NCBI RefSeq assembly: GCF_041740695.1
Contig: NZ_JBGSLK010000135.1
Span: 1-64,000 of the forward strand
DNA length: 64,000 nucleotides
Reading direction: 5' to 3'
DNA from: Haliscomenobacter sp041740695
Lineage (GTDB): Bacteria > Bacteroidota > Bacteroidia > Chitinophagales > Saprospiraceae
In this document: positions 8,711 to 17,200 of the stretch, in pieces
How positions within the stretch are numbered: position 1 is the stretch's first letter
Layout of the letters: every line of letters begins with the position of its first letter
Made by a program: the position numbers and the translations under genes
Notes under the pieces: generated by a model
Told to the model about the DNA's origin: nothing
Databases searched by the model: none
The model's input: the letters and a program-made list of their open reading frames with translations, nothing else

Positions 8711-10777
8711 ATGAAAAAGAGCACCTTACCCATATTCATGTTGGCACTTAGTGCTGTTCTTTTCAATCAAACTTTTGCCCAAAAAGGTGCCAGTACCAGC
8801 TTCGAACAAGTGATTGCCCTGCGCAATGTGGGCACTCCGATTCTCTCTCCAGACGGTCAGCACATTCTCTACACCGTGACTAGTACAGATTGGAAAGAAA
8901 ATGGCTACGACACCGAAATCTGGCTGGCGCGCAATGGGGAAGAGCCTTTTCAATTGACCCGCAGCGGCAAAAGCAGCAGCACTTCGGCCAAGTGGTCGCC
9001 CGATGGGAAATGGATTGCATTCAGCAGCAGCCGGAACGACAAAAACCAAATCTTCGTGATCCGCCCCAATGGTGGTGAAGCCCAACAAGTGAGTTTTGAA
9101 GAGGATGGGGTAGGCACTTTTGAATGGTCGCCGGATGGTAAACAATTTGCCCTGTTTAAACAAGACCCGGAAAGTAAGGAAGAAAAAAAACGCAAAGAGC
9201 GCTATGGCGGTTGGGCCGCCGATGATGCGGAATACCGCCTTTCGCACCTGTGGCTACTGGAATTTAAGCCAGATTTGCTCCCCGCACCCAACGAAATGCC
9301 TTGCTACGAGGAGAAAAAAGATTCTGGCCAAAAAAGTGATTGCATCAATTACCCCAAAGCAGTGCGCCTGACCGAAGGCCAGTTTACCATCAGCAATTTT
9401 GATTGGTCGCCAGATGGGAAAATGATCGCCTACACCCGGCAACCGAATCCCTTGATCAATTTTTCAATGTATTCCGACATTGAAGTGATGGAGGTGGCGA
9501 GTAAAAAGATTGTATTCAGTGTGAAAAATCCATCCGTGGACAATTTTGCCGCCTGGTCGCCAGATTCCAAAAAGATTCTGTACACCACTAATTTAGAGGA
9601 TACTACGGCCTTTTATTACAAAAATGACCAAGTGCTGGTGGCCGATTTGCAAGGGGGGAAACCCAATCGGGTAGCCCAGTATTTTGATGAAGACATCAGT
9701 GCTTTGAGCTGGAATGCTGCGGGGGTATTTTTTACTGCTTATCAAGGCACCCAACGCTGGCTTTTTCGGCTTGATCCCCTCAGTGGGCAATACAAGGCCT
9801 TGATCAGTGGCAACGAGGTGTTGGGCGGCTACAGTTTTTCCAAAGATGGCAAAATGCTGGCTTATAGCACTTCCAGTGCTACCACCCTCAGTGAAATTTT
9901 CAAAACGCCTGTTTCCATCCTCAAGCCTGTACAAATTACCCAGATGAGCAAACAAATTGCGGGCTGGAAAACGGCGCTGAGTGAAGTGATCCGTTGGAAA
10001 AGTAAAGATGGGGCAGGGATAGAAGGGGTGCTCCACAAACCTCAAAACTACGATCCTGCTAAAAAATACCCCTTGCTGGTGATGATCCACGGTGGGCCAA
10101 CTGGCATTGACCTGCCTCAGCCTGTACCGGGCAGTGTTTATCCGGTGCTGCAATGGCTGGAAAAAGGGGCCTTAGTACTGCGGGTAAACTACCGGGGTTC
10201 GGCGGGCTACGGCGAAAAATTCCGCTCGCTCAACGTGCGCAACCTGGGTGTGGGCGATATGTGGGACGTGATGTCGGGGGTAGATCACCTCATTGCCAAG
10301 GGTGTGGTGGACGAAAACCGCATGGGCTGTATGGGCTGGAGCCAGGGTGGCTACATTTCGGCATTCCTCACCACCAATACGGACCGCTTTAAGGCCATTT
10401 CAGTAGGGGCAGGTATTTCCAACTGGATGACTTACTACGTCAACACCGATATCCACCCCTTTACGCGCCAATACCTGCAAGCTACGCCCTGGAGCGACCC
10501 GGAAATTTACCAAAAAACCTCACCGATGACGAGCATCAAAAACGCCAAAACGCCAACGCTGATTCAGCACGGGGAGTTTGATCGGCGGGTGCCGATTGCG
10601 AATGCATATGAGTTATTGCAAGGTTTGCAGGACAATCAGGTGCCGGCAAAATTGGTAGTGTACAAAGGTTTCGGACATGGCATCAACAAGCCAAAGGAAA
10701 GGTTGGCGGCCATGTGGCACAATTGGGAGTGGTTCAATAAATATTTGTGGGGGGAGGATGTGGTGATGGGGGAGTAA
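8711..10777 (+). CDS. S9 family prolyl oligopeptidase-type peptidase
   Basis: A 688-residue exported serine peptidase with a signal peptide (1-23, ending TFAQ). The N-terminal beta-propeller has repeated WSPDGK motifs (near 96, 137, 232 and as WSPDSK near 281). The C-terminal alpha/beta-hydrolase domain has MIHGGPTG, the nucleophile elbow GWSQGG (Ser near 543), Asp in GEFDRRVP (near 622) and His in GFGHGIN (near 656). Members cleave short peptides in the periplasm. Length and domain order are typical of dipeptidyl/acylaminoacyl peptidases. Confidence 0.93.
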   Translation: MKKSTLPIFMLALSAVLFNQTFAQKGASTSFEQVIALRNVGTPILSPDGQHILYTVTSTDWKENGYDTEIWLARNGEEPFQLTRSGKSSSTSAKWSPDGKWIAFSSSRNDKNQIFVIRPNGGEAQQVSFEEDGVGTFEWSPDGKQFALFKQDPESKEEKKRKERYGGWAADDAEYRLSHLWLLEFKPDLLPAPNEMPCYEEKKDSGQKSDCINYPKAVRLTEGQFTISNFDWSPDGKMIAYTRQPNPLINFSMYSDIEVMEVASKKIVFSVKNPSVDNFAAWSPDSKKILYTTNLEDTTAFYYKNDQVLVADLQGGKPNRVAQYFDEDISALSWNAAGVFFTAYQGTQRWLFRLDPLSGQYKALISGNEVLGGYSFSKDGKMLAYSTSSATTLSEIFKTPVSILKPVQITQMSKQIAGWKTALSEVIRWKSKDGAGIEGVLHKPQNYDPAKKYPLLVMIHGGPTGIDLPQPVPGSVYPVLQWLEKGALVLRVNYRGSAGYGEKFRSLNVRNLGVGDMWDVMSGVDHLIAKGVVDENRMGCMGWSQGGYISAFLTTNTDRFKAISVGAGISNWMTYYVNTDIHPFTRQYLQATPWSDPEIYQKTSPMTSIKNAKTPTLIQHGEFDRRVPIANAYELLQGLQDNQVPAKLVVYKGFGHGINKPKERLAAMWHNWEWFNKYLWGEDVVMGE

Positions 10778-10868
10778 AAGTGAAAAGTAAAAGTGAAAAG
10801 TGAAAAGTGTGCTACCGCAGCGACTTATGGAGCGTTGTAACTCAACGGCACTGCGGTGGCCCATTTTT
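10777..10868. repeat. Hairpin repeat related to family A (arm of AAAAGTGA units)
   Basis: Starting at the end of the S9 gene, a tandem of AAAAGTGA/AAAAGTAA units (10777-10807) leads into a core GCTACCGCAGCGACTTATGG ... CACTGCGGTGG. The inner stem is clear; the outer right arm is degenerate. The core matches the family A core (CTACCGC(GAG)CG.CTTA) although the arm repeat is different. Confidence 0.65.
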
Positions 10869-11001
10869 TATTCTCTCTTCTGGCATTTATTTAAAAACTC
10901 CAACATACAGCACATCTACCTTTAGAACTTGCAAAGGCCTAAAATCTTTACCTTGCCGTACAGGTTTTAGCCATTACATACGTCTTTTTCAAAAACAAAA
11001 C

Positions 11002-12045
11002 ATGAAAAATAGTCTTGCCAAGTTGCTTTTTATCCTCTGCTGTCTAACGCCCATGACTCAAATCTCTGCTCAAAAAGTAAACGTCGTGTCCAAACCGGGC
11101 GAACGTAAAGTAGACATTTTGGTAGATGGAAAACCCTTTACTTCTTACATCTATCCCAGTGATTCGGTGCTCAAAAAGCCGGTGCTTTTCCCAGTATACA
11201 CCCCTCAAGGTACGATGGTAACCCGTGGCTACCCCATGATGCCGCGCGCTGGTGAACGGGTGGATCACCCCCACCATGTTGGTATTTGGCTCAATTATGA
11301 AGCAGTCAATGGCAACGACTTTTGGAACAATTCCACGGCCATCAAAGACCGCTCAAAATACGGCACCATCAAACACAAGGAAATCCTCAAGACCAAAAGT
11401 GGCAAAGGTAAAGGCTCCCTGGCGGTGAGTGCCGACTGGTATTTGTCGGACGGCAAAGGTAAACATGTGTTGGTGGAAAAAACTGATTTCGTCTTTTACG
11501 CCCGCCAAAACCTGCGCATCATCGACCGCAGCACTACCCTCACTGCTCAGGGCGACACTGTTCATTTTAAAGATGTAAAAGATGGTTTTTTTGCCATCCG
11601 ACTGGCCCGCGAGCTGGAGCATCCTTCCAATGCAGCCGATAATTTTGTGGATGCCAACGGGATTGTAACCCGAGTAGAAAAAATGGACAACACCAACATC
11701 ACCGGAAATTACCGCAGCAGCGAAGGCATAGAAGGGGAAAAAGTGTGGAGTACCCGGGGCAAATGGGTGAATCTGAGTGGACGCATCGGCAACGAAGACA
11801 TTGCCGTTTGTATCATCGACCATCCGCAAAACCTGAAATACCCGACCTATTGGCATGCCCGGGGCTATGGCTTGTTTGCGGCAAATCCGCTGGGTGCCAA
11901 GGTGTTTTCCAATGGTAAGGATGAACTCAACCTCAAATTGGCGCCTGGTCAGTCGGTGACCTTTAAATACAGGGTAGTGGTGGCTACCGGGAAATTGAGT
12001 GATGAGGAGATCAATGGGTTGGCGAAAGAATTTGGAGAAAAGTGA
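11002..12045 (+). CDS. PmoA-like (DUF6807) secreted protein
   Basis: 347 residues from ATG 11002, chosen because a signal peptide follows at once (MKNSLAKLLF ... ISAQ); an in-frame upstream extension to 10807 runs through a hairpin repeat and is rejected. The body carries the family hallmark MPRAGERVDHPHHVGIW (about 78-95) with two conserved His, and WHARGYGLFAANPLG near the end. The family is annotated from a loose link to methane oxidation loci, but in Bacteroidota it is found with carbohydrate genes and its function is not settled. No partner gene is adjacent. Confidence 0.75.
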   Translation: MKNSLAKLLFILCCLTPMTQISAQKVNVVSKPGERKVDILVDGKPFTSYIYPSDSVLKKPVLFPVYTPQGTMVTRGYPMMPRAGERVDHPHHVGIWLNYEAVNGNDFWNNSTAIKDRSKYGTIKHKEILKTKSGKGKGSLAVSADWYLSDGKGKHVLVEKTDFVFYARQNLRIIDRSTTLTAQGDTVHFKDVKDGFFAIRLARELEHPSNAADNFVDANGIVTRVEKMDNTNITGNYRSSEGIEGEKVWSTRGKWVNLSGRIGNEDIAVCIIDHPQNLKYPTYWHARGYGLFAANPLGAKVFSNGKDELNLKLAPGQSVTFKYRVVVATGKLSDEEINGLAKEFGEK

Positions 12046-12080
12046 TCACTAAGAGAACCAAAGCGACATTTTTTTATCAC

Positions 12081-12146
12081 AAAGGAAAAACAAAGAGGAC
12101 ACAAAGGGCACAAAGTTAGACGTTGACGAGCTTTGTGCCCTTTGTA
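12081..12146. repeat. Hairpin repeat family C, copy 1
   Basis: ACAAAGGGCACAAAG (12101-12115) pairs perfectly with CTTTGTGCCCTTTGT (12131-12145) around the loop TTAGACGTTGACGAG. Further CACAAAG-like units lie to the left. The same arm and loop recur at 38334-38423. It sits between converging genes. Confidence 0.8.
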
Positions 12147-12170
12147 ATAATATGTCGATTTAGTAACCCT

Positions 12171-13247
12171 TCATTCTGTTCTCCATACTGCACCATATTC
12201 CTCCACCAAAACATTGTCATAGTGGTCCGCTTGATCAAACAGGTTTTGGAACATCTTCAAACCCGTTTCAACATTCAAATACCGATCGTGGATGATCAGT
12301 GAAAGGATGATGGCCTGGTCTTTGATGCTGAGCGCAAGCCCTTCGAGCGTATAGTTTTGGCGCAATAAAAATTCGTAGAGCGGTTTAATATTGGCTTTGG
12401 GCAGCGAACAAAGGTAGGCATCGCCCGTAATGATGCCATTGCCCTCGTGGTAATGGATGTTGATTTTGGCACTGCCTTGGGTGATCGTCCAACAATTGGG
12501 GCCAGAGCGGGAAAGTGGTGCCTGGTGCCCAGCTTGTTCAATCATTTCTTCTAAGGTAGCCGCTACCCCCATGGGTTCAAATTCTTCTACACCATCGGGC
12601 AAGCTCAACTTGGCACCACAATGTGGGCAATATTGCCCTTCGATGTTGGACTTGAATACCCCATTGCTGCAGGAATGACAACGTACCCCCAATTGGCCAT
12701 TCCCTTTTTGAAACTCGGTCAAAGCCTCGGCCAGGTGCTGCACGGGCAAACTGATGCCAATGCTGTTGCCATCTTTTACCTTGAACGTATTGACCCCCAC
12801 TACTTCCCCCTTTTCATTGATCAATGGCCCTCCACTATTTCCTGGATTGAGTGCGGCATCGTGCTGGATGTACAAAATCTGTTCAATCTCATGCCGCGTA
12901 TTAGATACAATTCCCTGACTTGCCGAATATTTAAATCCAAAGGGATGCCCAACCGCCACTACTGGATCGCCCTGCCGAACGGGGCTGTCCACACCCAGTT
13001 TGATACTCGGGGCATCTACAGCTGGAGCTGCAACAAATGCCAAATCATGCCGCTCATCAATGAACAAAACCTTGGCCAATTGTTTGGGAAAATGCTCGCC
13101 ATTAATGACTACTTCCCGGTTGTCGCGTACGATGTGCTCATTGGTGACGATGATGCCGGAGTCACGCAGGTAAAAGCCAGTACCGATGAAGTAGGGTGTA
13201 GCGATTTCGATGACGACGGAGTGGTATAGGTCAATGGCGTTTTGCAT
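12171..13247 (-). CDS. Cytosolic trypsin-like serine protease with zinc ribbon and YbjN-like domain
   Basis: 358 residues from ATG 13247 (MQNAIDLYHS); an upstream in-frame extension lacks a signal and is disfavoured. Domain order: HtrA/trypsin-like protease (about 1-190) with the triad in TNEHIV (His), ERHDLAF (Asp) and NPGNSGGPL (Ser); a four-Cys zinc ribbon CHSC...CPHC (about 198-218); and a C-terminal YbjN/chaperone-like domain (about 255-355). No signal peptide or PDZ domain is present, so it is not a normal periplasmic HtrA. The substrate is unknown. It faces a divergent TerC gene. Confidence 0.85.
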   Translation of the reverse strand: MQNAIDLYHSVVIEIATPYFIGTGFYLRDSGIIVTNEHIVRDNREVVINGEHFPKQLAKVLFIDERHDLAFVAAPAVDAPSIKLGVDSPVRQGDPVVAVGHPFGFKYSASQGIVSNTRHEIEQILYIQHDAALNPGNSGGPLINEKGEVVGVNTFKVKDGNSIGISLPVQHLAEALTEFQKGNGQLGVRCHSCSNGVFKSNIEGQYCPHCGAKLSLPDGVEEFEPMGVAATLEEMIEQAGHQAPLSRSGPNCWTITQGSAKINIHYHEGNGIITGDAYLCSLPKANIKPLYEFLLRQNYTLEGLALSIKDQAIILSLIIHDRYLNVETGLKMFQNLFDQADHYDNVLVEEYGAVWRTE

Positions 13248-13332
13248 GGTGAGGCTTGATGGAATTTGCGGCTGAAAGATAGTGAATCGCAAATTTAAAA
13301 TCAAACTACTGTGGATTGAAGGCAATTAACAG

Positions 13333-13362
13333 TTTGTTTTTTAGGTCAACAGGCTATCTTTG
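13333..13362 (+). promoter_or_regulatory. Promoter of the TerC gene
   Basis: TTTG (13333-13336), an 18-base spacer and TATCTTTG (13355-13362) fit the Bacteroidota consensus. It lies 20 bases upstream of ATG 13383, and supports that start over a non-ATG codon at 13374. Confidence 0.65.
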
Positions 13363-13382
13363 CGCTTTTAAAATTGTACTGC

Positions 13383-14153
13383 ATGACCGATTTTTTACAC
13401 TACATCTTTGGCTCCGACATCCAAGCTGGGCTCCTAGTAGTCCTCAATCTCATCATCATCGAGAGCCTGCTTTCGGTGGACAATGCCGCCGTGTTGGCCA
13501 CCATGGTCATGGATTTGCCAGCCCAGCAGCGCAGCCGCGCCTTGCGTTATGGCATCATTGGCGCTTACGTATTCAGAGGTTTGTGCTTGATTTTTGCAGC
13601 CTGGTTGGTTCAAATTTGGTGGTTGAAACCAGTGGGAGGTTTGTATCTTTTGTTTCTGGCCTACAGTTATTTCAAAGGAAAATCGACGCCAGATGACCCC
13701 ACTGATGACTACGTCGATAAAAAAGCCAATTGGTTGTATCGTGCCACCCTGGGGTCGCTAGGCCAATTTTGGGCTACGGTCGCTTTGGTGGAATTGATGG
13801 ATTTGGCCTTTTCGATCGACAACGTTTTTGCAGCAGTAGCTTTTACCGATCGGATTCAATTGATTGTCATAGGCGTTTTTATCGGCATTTTGGCGATGCG
13901 CTTTGTAGCACAGGGTTTTGTTGGCTTGATGGAGCGTTTCCCTTTTTTGGAAACCATTGCCTTTGTTGTAATTGGTATTTTGGGCTTGAAATTGACTTTA
14001 TCTGGCGTTAGTCATTATTTCCCGGAGTCGCCCCTGGCCATCCTTACTGAAGGAGAAACCGCCGACTTGTACACTTCAATTTTGACGGTGGCCTTATTTG
14101 TCCTGCCCTTGGCCGGCGCCTATTTCTTCAATTGGCCTGAGCGGAGAAAATAA
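13383..14153 (+). CDS. TerC family integral membrane protein
   Basis: 256 residues from ATG 13383 (MTDFLHYIF). About seven hydrophobic segments. The two family signatures are present: ESLLSVDNAAVLATMV (about 22-37) and the inverted-repeat counterpart DLAFSIDNVFAAVAF (about 139-153), whose acidic residues are proposed metal sites. TerC proteins are linked to tellurite resistance and to manganese or calcium export and metalation of secreted proteins. There are no ter genes nearby, so a metal-homeostasis role is more likely than tellurite resistance. Confidence 0.9.
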   Translation: MTDFLHYIFGSDIQAGLLVVLNLIIIESLLSVDNAAVLATMVMDLPAQQRSRALRYGIIGAYVFRGLCLIFAAWLVQIWWLKPVGGLYLLFLAYSYFKGKSTPDDPTDDYVDKKANWLYRATLGSLGQFWATVALVELMDLAFSIDNVFAAVAFTDRIQLIVIGVFIGILAMRFVAQGFVGLMERFPFLETIAFVVIGILGLKLTLSGVSHYFPESPLAILTEGETADLYTSILTVALFVLPLAGAYFFNWPERRK

Positions 14154-14209
14154 TTTTCAGAATTGTAGGGAATTGACTACTCTAATTTGGGTATTTACAC
14201 AGACTTACG

Positions 14210-14239
14210 TTTGTTTTTGTCAAATTGTGATTATCTTTA
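14210..14239 (+). promoter_or_regulatory. Probable promoter of the 1554-residue surface protein
   Basis: TTTG (14210-14213), 18 bases, TATCTTTA (14232-14239). The implied transcription start would lie at or after the GTG at 14241, which favours ATG 14268 as the translation start. Confidence 0.45.
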
Positions 14240-14267
14240 AGTGTTTTTTTGGCAAATCATTGATCTC

Positions 14268-17200
14268 ATGAAAAAGTGGTTACCGAAGCTGTCAAGTGCA
14301 GCTCCAGCAACAATGTATGGAATCACATTCCTACTTCTCCTTCCCTTCTTTATACAGCATGCCTGGGTGAAAAACCCAAGAGTTGCTAGTGCTGTAGCAC
14401 CAAATTCCGTGCCAAAAATTAGTGTAAAGAAAAAAACTTCATCCAATAGTATTGCTTGCCTGGATGAAGTTAGAATTACCTTAGGAGCAGATTGTGCTTT
14501 TAAGGTAACGCCTAATATTGTCGCAGAATACAATGCGATAGATTGCAATCCCGATGGGATGGAATTATTGATCACTGATAAAAGTGGTAAGGCCGTCGCC
14601 AATAACCGCCTAACTGGTGAACACGCCGGGCAACGCCTGAAATATTTTTTAAGCCACCCCATTTGTAATCCTGAAGGCTGTTGGGGGATCATTGCGGTTG
14701 AAGACAAAAACATGCCCCGAGTAGACCTCGCGCAATTTGATACAACACCAGTTATTTGCAGCAAAATAGAATACCTTCTCAACAACCCCAAAACCATTGG
14801 CCACACTACCCGTACCAGTAGCCCTCGCCAATTGATTCCGGGTACTCTTTTGAATTACGCTGAAGTAGAAGACAATGTGCCAAACCTGGGCATCGTAAAA
14901 TTTGCCAACTGTGACCCGGATTGCCCACTTACCATCAAATGGAGCGATCGGCTTATCGTTTACGGGTGCGACTCTTTGGCCAATAATGGCCTCTATGCCC
15001 GCATTTTCCGTACCTGGGTAGCTACCAACTGTTTGGGTAAGTTTATCGATACCGTTCAAACCATTAATGTGTGTCGGCCAGCAGTTTCTGATTTCTATTT
15101 CAATGGCCCCGACACATTGGGTTACGATCGGGTAGTGACCTACGCTTCTTGCACACCCAACAAAGCCTTGATTCGACGCATTGATGTTACACCATTTGCC
15201 ATAAAAAAGCGAGGCTTGTCAGGCACCGTTACCGATACCATGTTTTTGGACAAGCAGCCCTGCAACTACTCTATGCAGATCAAAGATCAGGAGTTTCCCA
15301 TCTGTGAAGAAAAGGGCTTGAAAATTGACCGCCAGATTTACGTTTTTGATTGGTGTAATGGAGGCGTAGTAGATACTTTCCACGTTTTGATCAAAATTGG
15401 AGATTTTGAAGCGCCTAAAATCAGTATGCCCCATCACCCTATTGAGTTGTCAACTGGGCCAATCAATTGTGAGGCCTCAATACCCGTAACGGTCAAAGGG
15501 CTAAAAGACGCGCTTGGTATTGATGTAATAGACAACTGCTTCTTATCCAACCTGAGTGTTAAAGTCAAGAGTGAAGACCTGTACACCAAAGGATTTTTGG
15601 TAGCCACCAAAGGCCCTGGAGAACCATGGTTTGAGCATATTTATCCCACCACCAATGGAGTGCTGAGTGGCCTTAACCCTGGCCGCCATTGGGTAATCAT
15701 TGATGCTTTTGATGCTTGTTACAACAGTGTGAAAGATTCAGTCATCATTACAGTCGCAGACCGGATTTCACCCATCATGGTGATCAATGATCAGTTAAAC
15801 GTATCCCTCAGCAATGGCCTCAACAGCATCCGAGGTTATGCCAAAGCTTGTGTGGGCGACATAAACGAAGGCTCCTCTGATAACTGTATCCTGAAGTGGA
15901 TGAAAGTACGTCGGAGCGTACCTGAAGCCTGTGTGCTGAGTTTTATTGGCAAAGGTTACGATAGCAACAACAATGGCAAATTAGACCCACTTCCTGCCGA
16001 TGGGGATTGGACCGAAGCTGATGGTGTTGATTACGATGGAGATGGAAAACTAGCCAGTTTTGGAGAAACTTTTGTACTCACTGAAGATGGGAAACTGCTC
16101 ACACCCTTATTGCCTTGTGCAGAATTTTTCTGCTGTGACCTCGCGGCAAAAGTAACCGTTGAATTGTGGGGCGAAGACAACAGCGGCAACCGAAATTTTG
16201 CTTGGGCTGAAATTTTGCTTGAAGATAAAATTGCGCCACGCTGTGCTGCACCGTACGATGCGACGATTTATTGCACCGATAAATGTATAGGTTCAATCGA
16301 TGATCCGATTGCGATGAACAGTTGTTTTGGCGACGTCATCGTCTTGAGTGGCAATGATTGTGAAAACAACATTGATACTACCTACAAAGTTATCAAAAAA
16401 CTAAAATGTGGCGTTGGCACCATTGAGCGCATTTGGACCATTACCAAACAATCTTCCAAAGGGCCAATGTCGACTACCTGTACGCAAATCATCAAGGTTT
16501 TGCCCGTACATGAATACAACATCTGTTTCCCCAAGGACGCGGATCAAAAAACCTGTGCCAAACCACTGGTCGATAGTTTGATCAGAAATGAGTTGGCTTG
16601 CGATTTGCTTACAGTCAATGTGATTGACAAGCGCTACGATGCTTCAGATGATGAATGTTACAAAATTTTCCGTACGTATACCGTCTTGAACTGGTGCGCT
16701 TACGACGACCGTTGTGGCGATCCAATGAGTGTGGACCATGTATATTTGGTGGACCGCGCTGCCTTTAACAATTATGGCAAAGCCCCCATTTATGTTTTGG
16801 TGCGCGACAAAGACCGCGACGGTGATGAGGAGTTTTGGTTGTCTCAAAACTTAACTCCAGCGGAAAATACTGACATACGTTTCACCCCTGCTTATTGCCC
16901 CGATGCCTACTTAGGCAGTGAATTCGGCAGACCCGTAGGTGAATATTTCCACTCCTTTATGTATACCCAAATCATCAAAGTGTACGATGAAGAAAGACCT
17001 TTGGTGACGATCCCCAAACTAGATAAAATACCTACTCGGACTACGGATTGTAAAGCGGATGCCATCATCAATTTTACCGCCAAGGACAATTGTACGGATA
17101 AAGTAGAACTGGAGCGGGCGCAACTTATGGTGGCTCCTTTCCAAACCCTCGATCCAGGTTTGATGATTCCTTTCTCCTCCCCACGCTGGGTTATCCGCGA

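Noticed and set aside
10807..11001. N-terminal extension of the PmoA-like protein
   Set aside because: It runs through a hairpin repeat and would hide an evident signal peptide that starts at ATG 11002.
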